DNA from: Tragulus kanchil
Taxonomy: Eukaryota > Chordata > Mammalia > Artiodactyla > Tragulidae
Length of the DNA: 64,000 nt
Assembly (NCBI GenBank): GCA_022376925.1
Contig: JAIOJX010000026.1
Location: 249,299,330-249,363,329, forward strand
Reading direction: 5' to 3'
In this document: piece after piece, positions 33,797-46,285 of the stretch
Layout: every line of letters begins with the position of its first letter
Numbering within the stretch: position 1 is the stretch's first letter
Translations under genes and position numbers: made by a program
Notes under the pieces: generated by a model
The model's input: only the letters and a program-made list of their open reading frames with translations
What the model was told of the DNA's origin: nothing
Database searches by the model: none

Positions 33797-35153
33797 ATTT
33801 AACCATAGTCCTCACCATTCCCCAGTTCTTAGCTTCCATCATGGGATTGCTTCAATTACTGAATTTGTTTGCCTGGTCATTGAACATATAAGAAGAGTAA
33901 ATTCTAAAGGTTCCTCTTTACATTTATATCCTTTTAACATCAGATTATTGGACATAAAATAGTTTTTAAAAATATGGTACTAGACACATAGCAGACTGAG
34001 GAGGATAAAATTTGAAGTCCTTCCTTGAAAGAATACTGCCTTATAGAACCATACTAACCTGTTCTTTAAATACTACTATCCTGTGCAATTTTGTGGCATA
34101 TAGTGAAATCTGCTTAGAATAAAAGCATGGGTTTGAAACCACACTTTGACACTTACTACCTATGTGATCTTAGTCAATTACCATGTAAGCCTCACAAATA
34201 ATGTTCAAAGTTTCACCAATTATGCAACAAATATTTAATAAGCAGCTAAAGTGTTGAGAAGAAGGAAATGTGAGACTAAAGAGGAAACATGGGCTAGCTA
34301 GTGTTGAAGGAGCCCATTGACCCTGCCAAAGCATCACATCCCATAGCCTGGATGCTGTAGGAGTAGGGAACCATACTGAAACACCAGAGCCCTGGGAAAG
34401 AGCAAAATGATTCTGGGAATCTGTATGGAGGAGCAAAACAGTAAAGCACACCAACATTAAGGAGTGGGCAGTGGTAGGAAAGATTTCCAAGGAAACTGAG
34501 GAGCAGCTACAGATTTGAAAAACCAGGAGCCAGCAGTCACAGGAAAAAAGAGAGACAGAAAACTACAAAGGAAGTGTTTGGCCATATAAATGCTCTCCGG
34601 GGATCAGACAAAAGAGTACAGAAAATATCTCTTTAATGAAAACAGTGATGGTATGAGATCCTGATAACACAAGATGAGAGCAGAACTGAGGTAAAGACAA
34701 CAAAAATGTAGAAAACCTCACAAAAATCCAATAAGCAAAAGAGAGGAAGATAAAAAGCTTTAGCAAGAAGGAATGTGTGCTTATGAAAGGTTTACTTAAT
34801 GGAAGAGATTACACATATACTTGTATTGGAAAACCACAATGATTTCCTCCCTTACTCTTACACTCAATGATACTTGACACCAGATGTGTGGGTTTTCTAC
34901 ACCAGGCCATTCTGACGCTAACTGCCTGGAGTTAGTGTAGGTCAGGGTAAGGACACAGTATTCAAAACTACCCGCCACTTCAGATGCCAACCTCAAGCAG
35001 TATGTGCCCAGGTTGCCTATAACTTCTCACTGAATTTGATATAAATCAGAGGTTCTCATAACCTCTTCTTAGATTCTATTATTTTCTATAACAGTACAGA
35101 GAACTCAGGGAAGCAAGTTTACTGATTATATAATAATTAATATGATGAAGGAT
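33797..35153. other. unassigned, with weak MIR and L2 resemblance
   Basis: 'gtttgaaaccacactttgac' and 'cttactacctatgtgatctt' (34130-34185) recall MIR. The region 34205-34560 has loose L2-like order ('aacaaatatttaataagc', 'ggaaagatttccaaggaaac'). Neither is firm. No exon is seen. Confidence 0.3.
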
Positions 35154-36218
35154 ACAGTTGGACAGTCAGATGAAAAGGGCAATGTCTAGAAATCCTCCAA
35201 GTGCAGGAACTTCGGTCCCTGTGGAGTTGGGGTAAGCTATCCCTCTAATACAGAGATGTATATTCACAGTCTGGCAGGAGTCCACGTGTGGTAGAAAGTT
35301 CCAACCTAATCATAGCTTAGTCTTTCTGATAACCAGCCCCTATCCTGAAGCCATCCTGGAGTTCACCAAGAGTCATGTCATTAGAATAAAAGACAATTCT
35401 ATCACTTAGGAAATCATGATAGTTTTAAGAGCCCTGTGTTAGGAACTGGGCTCACCTGTTTGCTGTCACATCCACTCTTCACCCTTACCCTGCTCATCTT
35501 TGTATCATAAGGAACAATATTTCAGGCTCTCCCAAGAGCTGTTTTCTATCAGATTCAACTTATGGGAAGCACTGGAGGCAGATGGGAGAGCAGGGGGACA
35601 AGTCAGGGTGCTGCTACTTCTTTGCTGTCTTTATCTTCTTTCTCCCTCCCCCCATTCTCATCTTCCAGAGGTGATATCCATAACAATGGACACTTTTCTT
35701 CTATGGCTCCAGGTCCTACTAGAGAGTCCGTCCCATGGTGTCTGCACCTTCTACCAGGTGGACTCAGATCTTGGGCTCTGTTAACATTACCTCCTAGTTT
35801 TGACTCCCCAGCCTGTAGATACAGACACTTCTGGATGTGGTTGAACCTTAGGCCGCCTCTCCCCCTCTTCTTAACTTGTCCATTACTTGTATAAGCTATT
35901 CCTTGTTTTGAATTTTCTCTTATGATACGTAGGGTGGTTCCTGATTTTTCTCATTATATTCTGATAAAAGGCTTAATCAATTTGAGGAGCATTGATGGAC
36001 TAATGGAAATAGAGAGACTGATTAAGAGAAGTAGTAGTCTTGTGTTCTGCAGTGATCAAACCACACTTAGATTCTTTGTTTTAGCTCATTTAAGGAAAAT
36101 ATCTCTGAACAGGATGTCTGGACTGAGACTGATTCTAAAATGAGGGATATGGAAACCTTACTACATTAGGCTAAATAAAAGGACTTGGGGATGTAGGTAT
36201 AGTCAAGAATCAACTTAG
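35154..36218. other. unassigned sequence within D11
   Basis: The frames 35500-35784 and 35562-35894 overlap in different registers, lack homology that I recognise and lie in pyrimidine-rich sequence, so I do not call them genes. Parts (35520-35960) may be an old transposon. Repeated at 36287-37351. Confidence 0.35.
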
Positions 36219-36288
36219 GGGCTTCCCTGGTAGTTCAGTGGTAAAGAGTTCGCCTAGGGGCCAATTCCCTGGTCTGGGAAGATCTCAC
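36219..36288 (+). mobile_element. CHR-type SINE head, cut by D11 junction
   Basis: First 70 bases of the SINE that is complete at 37352-37688, with an internal deletion and altered bases just before the junction. Confidence 0.85.
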
Positions 36289-37351
36289 AGTTGGACAGTC
36301 AGATGAAAAGGGCAATGTCTAGAAATCCTCCAAGTGCAGGAACTTCGGTCCCTGTGGAGTTGGGGTAAGCTATCCCTCTAATACAGAGATGTATATTCAC
36401 AGTCTGGCAGGAGTCCACGTGTGGTAGAAAGTTCCAACCTAATCATAGCTTAGTCTTTCTGATAACCAGCCCCTATCCTGAAGCCATCCTGGAGTTCACC
36501 AAGAGTCATGTCATTAGAATAAAAGACAATTCTATCACTTAGGAAATCATGATAGTTTTAAGAGCCCTGTGTTAGGAACTGGGCTCACCTGTTTGCTGTC
36601 ACATCCACTCTTCACCCTTACCCTGCTCATCTTTGTATCATAAGGAACAATATTTCAGGCTCTCCCAAGAGCTGTTTTCTATCAGATTCAACTTATGGGA
36701 AGCACTGGAGGCAGATGGGAGAGCAGGGGGACAAGTCAGGGTGCTGCTACTTCTTTGCTGTCTTTATCTTCTTTCTCCCTCCCCCCATTCTCATCTTCCA
36801 GAGGTGATATCCATAACAATGGACACTTTTCTTCTATGGCTCCAGGTCCTACTAGAGAGTCCGTCCCATGGTGTCTGCACCTTCTACCAGGTGGACTCAG
36901 ATCTTGGGCTCTGTTAACATTACCTCCTAGTTTTGACTCCCCAGCCTGTAGATACAGACACTTCTGGATGTGGTTGAACCTTAGGCCGCCTCTCCCCATC
37001 TTCTTAACTTGTCCATTACTTGTATAAGCTATTCCTTGTTTTGAATTTTCTCTTATGATACGTAGGGTGGTTCCTGATTTTTCTCATTATATTCTGATAA
37101 AAGGCTTAATCAATTTGAGGAGCATTGATGGACTAATGGAAATAGAGAGACTGATTAAGAGAAGTAGTAGTCTTGTGTTCTGCAGTGATCAAACCACACT
37201 TAGATTCTTTGTTTTAGCTCATTTAAGGAAAATATCTCTGAACAGGATGTCTGGACTGAGACTGATTCTAAAAATGAGGGATATGGAAACCTTACTACAT
37301 TAGGCTAAATAAAAGGACTTGGGGATGTAGGTATAGTCAAGAATCAACTTA

Positions 37352-37688
37352 GGGGCTTCCCTGGTAGTTCAGTGGTAAAGAGTTCGCCTGCCAATGCAGG
37401 AGACACAAGTTCAATTCCTGGTCTGGGAAGATCTCACACATGCTGTGGAGCAGCTAAGTCTGTGAGCCACAGTTATTGAGCCTGTGCTCTAGAGCTTCAG
37501 AGCCACAACTATTGAGACCATGTGCTGCAACTACTGAAGCCCATGAGCTCTAGAGCCCGAGTTCCACAAGAAAAGTCACCTCAACAAGAAACGTGCTCAC
37601 CTCAACTAGATAGTAGCCCCCACTCCCTGCAACTAGAGAAGAGCCTGTGGTAGCAGTGAAAACCCAGAAGAGCCAGAAAAAAAAAAAA
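37352..37688 (+). mobile_element. CHR-type SINE, full length
   Basis: Intact head ('ggggcttccctggtagttca', 'gccaatgcaggagacacaa'), long body with repeated 'gagccacaactattgag' type units and an A-tail. Near-identical target sites agaatcaactt (37340-37350) and agaatcatctt (37689-37699). Confidence 0.93.
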
Positions 37689-38004
37689 AGAATCATCTTG
37701 ACTATTGAAAGTATAGTCATGCTGAAGAAACAAAAGGCATATTTTGTGTTTTACAGTGAAGAGGATCAGATTATGAACAATCTACCAATAAATAAAAATG
37801 AGTGGACTGTCTCATGAAGTTTGTGTTGTTAGTCATTGAAAATGGCCAAGCAAAGGCTGTAGGTTCATTTTCGAGAGAGTCCTGTACTAGTGCTGGGCTG
37901 ATACATGAAATCTTTTCCAAGGTGAAAAGTACATGACATACAGCTTCAAAGGCATAGTTCATGAAATAAATAATAATTGTTAACAGTTAAAAATTTCTCT
38001 GAGA

Positions 38005-38830
38005 AAGGCAATGTCAAAAAATGAGAAGCCATAGATTGGGAAAAATAGTTTCCAAAGACAAATCTGAAAAAGGACTTAATCCAAAAAATATAAGGACCTT
38101 TCAAAATGTAACAATGAGAAAATGAACAGCCTGATTCTAAAATGGCCTAAAGATCTTAACAGACACCTAACCAAAAGATATACAGATTACAAATATATAT
38201 ATGAAAAAGCACTCCACACCATATGTCATCAAGGAAGGGCAAATTACAACAAAAATGAGATACTATTACACACTTGTTACAATGACCAAAATCCAAAACA
38301 TTGACATGAAATACTATTGAGGATATGAAGCACTGGAGACACTCATTCGTTGATGGCAGGAGTGGAAAGTGGCACAGCCACTTTGGAATATGGTTTGGTA
38401 ATTGCTAACAAAACTAAACATACTTTTACTGTAAGATTCGGCAATCACATGTTTTGGTATCTACCCAAAGGAGTTAAAAACGTATATTCACAAAATATCT
38501 GTACACAGATATTAATAATAGCTTGTTCAGAAGAGCTAAAACTTGAAAGCAGCAAAGATGTCCTTTAGTAGTGGAATGAATAAACTCTGGTATATCCAGA
38601 CAATAGAATATTATTCATCACTAAAAAGAAATGAGCCATATAGCCCTAAAACGATATGGAGGAAATTTAAATGCATATTACTCAATGGAAAAGCCAATAT
38701 AAAATGTCTACATTCTATATAATTTCAACTATATGACATTTTAGAAAAGGCAAAATCATGGAAACAGTAAAAAAAAAACAATGGTTGCCAGGGACTGGGA
38801 GTATATGGCTTACCCAAGTCTCTGCAACTA
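38005..38830 (+). mobile_element. ancient L1 3' end (ORF2 C-terminus and 3' UTR), copy 1
   Basis: Old L1 blocks in order: 'aaaatggcctaaagatctta', 'acagacacctaaccaaaaga', 'atgagatactattacacact', 'tggaatatggtttggtaatt', 'gatgtcctttagtagtgg', 'gaatattattcatcacta' and 'aatggttgccagggactggg'. Broken into short frames by stops. Mammalian-wide L1M-type. Most of it is repeated by D12. Confidence 0.85.
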
Positions 38831-40368
38831 GATCAACTATAGTAGCACAATGAGAACACAACACTTCTGAATCAAGAAGGTCTAAATTTTATTTACTTAA
38901 AAAAAAATGAAGATACCTATTTAATCCAACAAAATTCAAGTTCATCTACCCATTTCCAAAGCATCTCACAGTTACCAATTTACATTTGCAAGAAAACTAA
39001 GAAATGGCTCATTTTATATCATGTTCTACTCAAAATAAGCTCTGTCAATTTGTGGTGTTCTGTTTGAGTGGAAATTATCAAGAAGACTGCTGTTTCAATA
39101 GGATTGATACTTGCCCATCTGGGAAGATCCATATCACAACCGTTCTCTGATAAGACATATTTTGAGAAATAAATTTTTTACAGATTTTTTCACCTCGCTC
39201 CGTTTCAAGAAACTTTGCCTGGTTTCAATAAAAAAGGATTACATAAACATTTTCAAAATGTAACAATGAGAAAATGAACAGCCTGATTCTAAAATGGCCT
39301 AAAGATCTTAACAGACACCTAACCAAAAGATATACAGATTACAAATATATATATGAAAAAGCACTCCACACCATATGTCATCAAGGAAGGGCAAATTACA
39401 ACAAAAATGAGATACTATTACACACTTGTTACAATGACCAAAATCCAAAACATTGACATGAAATACTATTGAGGATATGAAGCACTGGAGACACTCATTC
39501 GTTGATGGCAGGAGTGGAAAGTGGCACAGCCACTTTGGAATATGGTTTGGTAATTGCTAACAAAACTAAACATACTTTTACTGTAAGATTCGGCAATCAC
39601 ATGTTTTGGTATCTACCCAAAGGAGTTAAAAAAAACGTATATTCACAAAATATCTGTACACAGATATTAATAATAGCTTGTTCAGAAGAGCTAAAACTTG
39701 AAAGCAGCAAAGATGTCCTTTAGTAGTGGAATGAATAAACTCTGGTATATCCAGACAATAGAATATTATTCATCACTAAAAAGAAATGAGCCATATAGCC
39801 CTAAAACGATATGGAGGAAATTTAAATGCATATTACTCAATGGAAAAGCCAATATAAAATGTCTACATTCTATATAATTTCAACTATATGACATTTTAGA
39901 AAAGGCAAAATCATGGAAACAGTAAAAAAAAAACAATGGTTGCCAGGGACTGGGAGTATATGGCTTACCCAAGTCTCTGCAACTAGATCAACTATAGTAG
40001 CACAATGAGAACACAACACTTCTGAATCAAGAAGGTCTAAATTTTATTTACTTAAAAAAAAATGAAGATACCTATTTAATCCAACAAAATTCAAGTTCAT
40101 CTACCCATTTCCAAAGCATCTCACAGTTACCAATTTACATTTGCAAGAAAACTAAGAAATGGCTCATTTTATATCATGTTCTACTCAAAATAAGCTCTGT
40201 CAATTTGTGGTGTTCTGTTTGAGTGGAAATTATCAAGAAGACTGCTGTTTCAATAGGATTGATACTTGCCCATCTGGGAAGATCCATATCACAACCGTTC
40301 TCTGATAAGACATATTTTGAGATAAAATCTAAACTGTGTTTTACCTCTACAGATTTTTTTCACCTCGC
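38099..40368. repeat. D12: ~1.07-kb direct duplication with degraded junction
   Basis: Copy 1 is 38099-39167, with a scrambled continuation to about 39217 (it skips about 30 bases of the true sequence). Then about 35 bases are unmatched. Copy 2 is 39251-40368. The offset is 1152 before and 1155 after an A-run difference near 38480/39633. Confidence 0.95.
39251..39985 (+). mobile_element. ancient L1 3' end, D12 copy 2
   Basis: Duplicate of 38099-38830. The A-run in the middle is three bases longer. Confidence 0.85.
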
Positions 40369-40621
40369 CTCTCTCCTTGATTTTATCTCAAGTATTTTGA
40401 AAATGTTCCAATTTTGACAGCAATCCAATTGCAGAGAACTCTAGCATAAAATGAAGAAAGACACATGAAAAGAACAGCATTAACCATATAAACCACATTC
40501 ATGCTAAATTTACAAGGCAGAGAAAATATGCTTATATACCCAAAATATGCAACCTAACATGTGTGACATCTATTTAATAAAGGAACAAATATTTCATTTA
40601 TCTATGCTGGTGAACTCATTA
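39986..40621. other. unassigned sequence
   Basis: No gene or recognised repeat. The part up to 40368 belongs to D12 copy 2. Confidence 0.4.
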
Positions 40622-40629
40622 CATATTTG

Positions 40630-40722
40630 TTTTTCCTTTTGGTCACATCACACAGCCTGTGGGATCTTAGTTCCCCTACAAGAGACCAAACCCATGCCCC
40701 CTGCAGTGGAGGCATGGAGTCC
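40630..40722 (-). mobile_element. CHR-type SINE fragment
   Basis: Reverse orientation: 'gtgggatcttagttccccta', 'agagaccaaacccatgcc' and 'cctgcagtggaggcatggag'. The 8-base catatttg lies on both sides (40622-40629 and 40723-40730), a likely target-site duplication. Confidence 0.8.
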
Positions 40723-40730
40723 CATATTTG

Positions 40731-41183
40731 CTTTTAATAATAACCAGAAAATGTTCCAATTTTGCTACATTTTCCATGTTGAAACAAAAAGACATTCTTG
40801 TGTAATTGGAATAAACATAGCTATTTATATCTATTTTTCTTTTCCAACGAAAAGTTTCCATATTAATTACTGAGACTGCTAGTGAGGAAACAGGAAATAC
40901 CAAAAGCCAAGCATGCCATCTCTCCCATTAGCTGTTCAGACAGCAGTGATGTTCTTGCTGTGATTTGTTTGGTTAATATGCAAGTGATCTTAACACGGCC
41001 TGTGTGCCACTTTAAATGTGAGACTTCTTATAGACCCAGCTTGGTTCTTCTTCAATGTCTTCTCTTGGAGTTGTACCTGATTCTATTACCAGTTTTCATT
41101 CAAATCCATTGAGAACTGGGATGACTTGGCTTTTGTTTCTTGGCTAGGTTGCTTGATCCTAAAAGTCTTGTGAGAAGACATGG
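40731..41183. other. unassigned single-copy sequence
   Basis: No recognised repeat. Base composition is less AT-rich than its neighbours. The frames at 40547-40873 and 40882-41112 have no domain that I recognise. Confidence 0.4.
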
Positions 41184-41309
41184 TGAGGAGTGAACTCAAC
41201 CATGAATAGGTTGATGGAGAAAAGAGCTGTATCTATTTTTTTGATACCTTTATTATAAATGTCTTTCTGCTTTGGGTCCCCATAAAAAAATAAGGTATTT
41301 ATATATGTG

Positions 41310-41520
41310 ATATTAATAATGCTGCATGATAAAACCACCTCAAAACTCAGTGGCTTAGGATAATAAGCCTTTACTCAGCTTACAAGCCTTCACATCAACA
41401 GATCAAGCTTAGCTGCTTGGCTGGTCTCTATTGGGCTTACTCACACATCTGATAGTTAGCTGGCTAAAGTCACAGTAGTGACTAGGCTATCTGTCTTTCA
41501 TCATTAAGCAAGCTAACTTG
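41310..41520 (+). mobile_element. ancient interspersed repeat, family not assigned, copy 1
   Basis: 'gcatgataaaaccacctcaa', 'aactcagtggcttagga', 'cttggctggtctctattggg' and 'cacacatctgatagttagct' follow a known eutherian repeat series (aaccaccccaaaactcagtggcttaaa). I do not assign the family. Repeated at 42429-42639. Confidence 0.5.
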
Positions 41521-41657
41521 AGCATAATGGCAAAAGATGAGGATACAAGAGAAAATAGGTACCTGAACATGTTTTTCCATGACTCCCTTGCCTCAAGAAA
41601 GCCACCAAGCCATTGGTCAAGGGAATCACATACCCAATCTCAAGAGTCACTGTTGAG

Positions 41658-41945
41658 GGCTTCCATGGTGGCCCAGTGGGTAAAGAGTCCACCTTGCAGT
41701 GCAAGGGGCACCTGTTCCATCCCTGGCCTGGGAAGATCCTGCAGGCAGCAGACCAGCTGGACTGGTGTGTGCAATTACCAGCCCGTACCCGGGAGCACAT
41801 GTGCCCACAGCTGGTGCTCTCCCATTGCAATGGGAGGCCCACACAGGGCAAAGGAATAAGGATGGATGAAAATAAATAAATTTAAAAAAACAGTAAAAGA
41901 GGCCAAAAGAAAAAAAAAGTCAAAGAAATGCAAAAAAGAAAAAAA
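41658..41945 (+). mobile_element. CHR-type SINE, copy 1
   Basis: 'ggcttccatggtggcccagt', 'agctggtgctctcccattgc', and an A-rich tail with AAATAAA. Imperfect target sites agagtcactgttgag (41643-41657) and agaatcactattgag (41946-41960). Confidence 0.92.
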
Positions 41946-41984
41946 AGAATCACTATTGAGAGTATAACCAATTCTTGTGGGTAC

Positions 41985-42180
41985 AACATCCCAGGTGGTG
42001 CTAGTGATAAAAAGCCTGCCTGCCAGTGCAGGAGATGGAAGAGATACAGGTTTCATTCTTCAGTTGGGAAGGGAAACCCACTCCAGTATTCTTGCCTGGA
42101 GAATTCCATGGCAGAGGAGCCTGGTGGGCTATAGTCCATAGGATTGCAAACAGTTGGACACGACTGAAGCAACTTAGTAT
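41985..42180 (+). mobile_element. Bov-tA SINE, copy 1
   Basis: 'catcccaggtggtgctagtg', 'ctgccagtgcaggagatgg', the BovA body, and an end at 'ggacacgactgaagcaactt'. Confidence 0.92.
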
Positions 42181-42776
42181 GTGTTGCTTAGTATAAACTG
42201 GGGCCACTGAGTCCACATAAAATAAAGAACATGTTCCTAAATACACAGTTTGTGCAATTATATATGGCTAATTTGACCCTTTTTTTTATGTATAAATTGT
42301 CTTGAGGAGTGAACTCAACCATGAATAGGTTGATGGAGAAAAGAGCTGTATCTATTTTTTTGATACCTTTATTATAAATGTCTTTCTGCTTTGGGTCCCC
42401 ATAAAAAAATAAGGTATTTATATATGTGATATTAATAATGCTGCATGATAAAACCACCTCAAAACTCAGTGGCTTAGGATAATAAGCCTTTACTCAGCTT
42501 ACAAGCCTTCACATCAACAGATCAAGCTTAGCTGCTTGGCTGGTCTCTATTGGGCTTACTCACACATCTGATAGTTAGCTGGCTAAAGTCACAGTAGTGA
42601 CTAGGCTATCTGTCTTTCATCATTAAGCAAGCTAACTTGAGCATAATGGCAAAAGATGAGGATACAAGAGAAAATAGGTACCTGAACATGTTTTTCCATG
42701 ACTCCCTTGCCTCAAGAAAGCCACCAAGCCATTGGTCAAGGGAATCACATACCCAATCTCAAGAGTCACTGTTGAG

Positions 42777-43064
42777 GGCTTCCATGGTGGCCCAGTGGGT
42801 AAAGAGTCCACCTTGCAGTGCAAGGGGCACCTGTTCCATCCCTGGCCTGGGAAGATCCTGCAGGCAGCAGACCAGCTGGACTGGTGTGTGCAATTACCAG
42901 CCCGTACCCGGGAGCACATGTGCCCACAGCTGGTGCTCTCCCATTGCAATGGGAGGCCCACACAGGGCAAAGGAATAAGGATGGATGAAAATAAATAAAT
43001 TTAAAAAAACAGTAAAAGAGGCCAAAAGAAAAAAAAAGTCAAAGAAATGCAAAAAAGAAAAAAA
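42777..43064 (+). mobile_element. CHR-type SINE, D13 copy 2
   Basis: Duplicate of 41658-41945, with the same flanking target sites. Confidence 0.92.
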
Positions 43065-43103
43065 AGAATCACTATTGAGAGTATAACCAATTCTTGTGGG
43101 TAC

Positions 43104-43299
43104 AACATCCCAGGTGGTGCTAGTGATAAAAAGCCTGCCTGCCAGTGCAGGAGATGGAAGAGATACAGGTTTCATTCTTCAGTTGGGAAGGGAAACCCAC
43201 TCCAGTATTCTTGCCTGGAGAATTCCATGGCAGAGGAGCCTGGTGGGCTATAGTCCATAGGATTGCAAACAGTTGGACACGACTGAAGCAACTTAGTAT
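43104..43299 (+). mobile_element. Bov-tA SINE, D13 copy 2
   Basis: Duplicate of 41985-42180. Confidence 0.92.
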
Positions 43300-43385
43300 G
43301 TGTTGCTTAGTATAAACTGGGGCCACTGAGTCCACATAAAATAAAGAACATGTTCCTAAATACACAGTTTGTGCAATTATATATG

Positions 43386-43870
43386 TGTAAGGACCAGTCT
43401 AACAAACAGGTAGATGTATTCCTTTATCTGTGCTAAATATTTTTATTTAACAGTAAATTAAAAACTTAGATGCCATCTATTTACAATATTTTTCTTGACA
43501 GAAACCTTAAAATATTTTGCATATATCATTTTCTCATGAGCTTAGTTATCTACATTTAGTCTACTTGATTTCTTGATTGTAAAAGTCTTTTCACTTTCAC
43601 CTCAATGAATAAACAAAAACGTAAACCCCTTGCTGGTGTGCCATTGGTTTTGCTGAAGAGAATCTATTCTTAAATCAAAGGGCTGATCGTTTATTTCCAT
43701 GAGTCAAAAAGAAAAATTTAAGCATATAAAATTGCCCACTGTCCCTGGTTGGATCTTTGGCAAATAATGCAGCAATTCAAATGGTTGTGGAAATGGCTAC
43801 CACTGGTTACACAGAGACTCATTCATCATTAGCTCATGCTTTTGGTTCTTATCTCCAACTCCTCAGGAAT
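43386..43870. other. unassigned sequence
   Basis: No gene or clear repeat before the BovB tail. The open frame 43757-44074 runs into the BovB sequence and is not a gene. Confidence 0.4.
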
Positions 43871-44130
43871 ACTGGAAGGACTGATGCTAAAGCTGAAGCT
43901 CCAATATTTTGGCCACCTGATGTGAAGAAACAACTCATTGCAAAAGACCCTGCTACTGGGAAAGACTCAGGGCAGGAGGAGAAGGAGGCAACAGAGGATA
44001 GGATGGTTGGATGGCATCACCAAGTCAATGAACATGAGTTTGAACAAACTCCAGCAGCTAGTGAAGGACAGTGAAGCCTGGCGTGCTGCAGTCCATCAGG
44101 TCACAGAGAAATAGTGACTAAACAGCAACT
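43871..44130 (+). mobile_element. BovB LINE 3' end, copy 1
   Basis: 'actggaaggactgatgctaa', 'ctccaatattttggccacct', 'agaggataggatggttggat' and 'gaagcctggcgtgctgcag' follow the 3' terminal region of BovB, which also supplied the BovA body of the Bov-tA SINEs. Confidence 0.9.
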
Positions 44131-44888
44131 TACTGACTTAACGACGACCTCAGGAAGAAGACTGATGACTATTAACAGGCCATATCTGAAAGAATTAGTA
44201 GTCATAAGCCACTCCCTCTTTACCAAATACTTTTTGTTAATAATTTTTTTAAATGTAAAAATAAACAATCCAAGTAACTTTTGTTCTCTATTAAGTCATA
44301 ATTTTTAGTTTACACAAACCAGTACCTCCTCAATCTTCTAAAGCAATTAAATAGGTTTTATTACAAAAAGAAGGCAAATACTACAAAAGGTCATGTTTTT
44401 TCACATTCAAAGTAGTTCTTGAGAGAAGATTCACAGTAACAGATAGAAACTAAAAGACTATTTCATGTGAAATTTCCCTTTTGCTTTATTTTCCTACATT
44501 CAAAAGAACATGCATACATTGGCACGAGTATCACTTGTCTCATTACAAATAAGTATCCCAACAAATGAGCACATTTTAAAACAACAGAGTGTACAAATTT
44601 CAGTCTCCTGGAAAATGTTTGAAAGAGAGTGTGGATTTTTCCATTTACAGAAGCCTTATTGTTACTTTCCTCTCCACATCTGCTGTTCATTTGAGTGACT
44701 TCCCAACAATTCAGTGAATAAAGATGCCAAAATGTTACTTCTAATAATTCTCAAGAATTTTCTTCCTTTGCTTTTAAATAAAAGCTCTTCAAATACATAG
44801 AATGGTACTTAGTTTCATGTGGACCTGGATTTGGATTCTTACCTACAAATCCTTAGTTTTGGTGAACCTATTTTTAAAACTATGGTGT
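44131..44888. other. unassigned sequence within D14
   Basis: No gene or recognised repeat. Repeated at 45213-45970. Confidence 0.4.
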
Positions 44889-44952
44889 AAATGCACACTG
44901 GCTACACAGAGACTCATTCTTTGGTTTTTCTTATCTCCAACTCCTCAGGAAT

Positions 44953-45212
44953 ACTGGAAGGACTGATGCTAAAGCTGAAGCTCCAATATTTTGGCCACCT
45001 GATGTGAAGAAACAACTCATTGCAAAAGACCCTGCTACTGGGAAAGACTCAGGGCAGGAGGAGAAGGAGGCAACAGAGGATAGGATGGTTGGATGGCATC
45101 ACCAAGTCAATGAACATGAGTTTGAACAAACTCCAGCAGCTAGTGAAGGACAGTGAAGCCTGGCGTGCTGCAGTCCATCAGGTCACAGAGAAATAGTGAC
45201 TAAACAGCAACT
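44953..45212 (+). mobile_element. BovB LINE 3' end, D14 copy 2
   Basis: Duplicate of 43871-44130. Confidence 0.9.
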
Positions 45213-46200
45213 TACTGACTTAACGACGACCTCAGGAAGAAGACTGATGACTATTAACAGGCCATATCTGAAAGAATTAGTAGTCATAAGCCACTCCCTC
45301 TTTACCAAATACTTTTTGTTAATAATTTTTTTAAATGTAAAAATAAACAATCCAAGTAACTTTTGTTCTCTATTAAGTCATAATTTTTAGTTTACACAAA
45401 CCAGTACCTCCTCAATCTTCTAAAGCAATTAAATAGGTTTTATTACAAAAAGAAGGCAAATACTACAAAAGGTCTTTTTTTTTCACATTCAAAGTAGTTC
45501 TTGAGAGAAGATTCACAGTAACAGATAGAAACTAAAAGACTATTTCATGTGAAATTTCCCTTTTGCTTTATTTTCCTACATTCAAAAGAACATGCATACA
45601 TTGGCACGAGTATCACTTGTCTCATTACAAATAAGTATCCCAACAAATGAGCACATTTTAAAACAACAGAGTGTACAAATTTCAGTCTCCTGGAAAATGT
45701 TTGAAAGAGAGTGTGGATTTTTCCATTTACAGAAGCCTTATTGTTACTTTCCTCTCCACATCTGCTGTTCATTTGAGTGACTTCCCAACAATTCAGTGAA
45801 TAAAGATGCCAAAATGTTACTTCTAATAATTCTCAAGAATTTTCTTCCTTTGCTTTTAAATAAAAGCTCTTCAAATACATAGAATGGTACTTAGTTTCAT
45901 GTGGACCTGGATTTGGATTCTTACCTACAAATCCTTAGTTTTGGTGAACCTATTTTTAAAACTATGGTGTGCTGGCAGTTAGAGGGTATTTGAAGTGCAA
46001 GAGAAATACAATGCAATGTTCAGTCTGTTTTGTAAGACCAGTTAAACCTAGGAAACCAGGACCAGTTCAACCTGGGTGCCACTAAGATTGCTATGAAATC
46101 TTAGTAACTTCTCTAAACCCTTGTTTTCCTATCTGCCTATAATGTTTATAACCATAACTATGACATAAATGTCTCAATGAAGCTTACTTACTGAAATAAA

Positions 46201-46285
46201 AAAAGAAGGAATGAAGGGAGGGAGGAAGAGAGATATGAAGGGAGGGAGGGAGAGAGAGAGAATGAAAGAAAGAAAAAAAGAAAGA
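46201..46285 (+). repeat. purine tract (GGGA/GAAA)n, copy 1
   Basis: Eighty-five bases almost wholly A and G, with 'gggagggagg' and 'gaaagaaaga' units. Repeated at 47311-47395. Such tracts can form triplex DNA and often vary in length. Confidence 0.88.

Larger units (their letters stand above)
35154..37438. repeat. D11: ~1.13-kb direct duplication, no filler
   Basis: Copy 1 is 35154-36288 and copy 2 is 36287-37438 (offset 1133). Within 40 bases of the junction copy 1 has 'cgcctaggggccaattccc' where copy 2 has the intact SINE head. Elsewhere I saw one C/A substitution (35868/37001), one A-run change and no other difference. Confidence 0.96.
41184..43385. repeat. D13: ~1.08-kb direct duplication, 36-bp filler
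   Basis: Copy 1 is 41184-42266 and copy 2 is 42303-43385 (constant offset 1119). The filler 42267-42302 ('gctaatttgaccc' then a T-run) matches neither copy. I saw no internal difference. Confidence 0.97.
43801..45970. repeat. D14: ~1.08-kb direct duplication, 7-bp filler
   Basis: Copy 1 is 43801-44888 and copy 2 is 44896-45970 (offset 1082). The first 50 bases of copy 2 are altered: about 13 bases are lost around 'actcattctttggttttt'. A T-run also differs (44395/45477). Confidence 0.95.

Noticed and set aside
35500..37027. Paired frames of 94 and 110 codons repeated 1.13 kb apart, resembling a tandem gene pair
   Set aside because: Both pairs are the two copies of D11, overlap in different registers and lack family features.
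43757..44074. 105-codon frame starting MANNAAIQ
   Set aside because: Most of it is translated BovB 3' sequence. The upstream part has no recognised homology or splice context.
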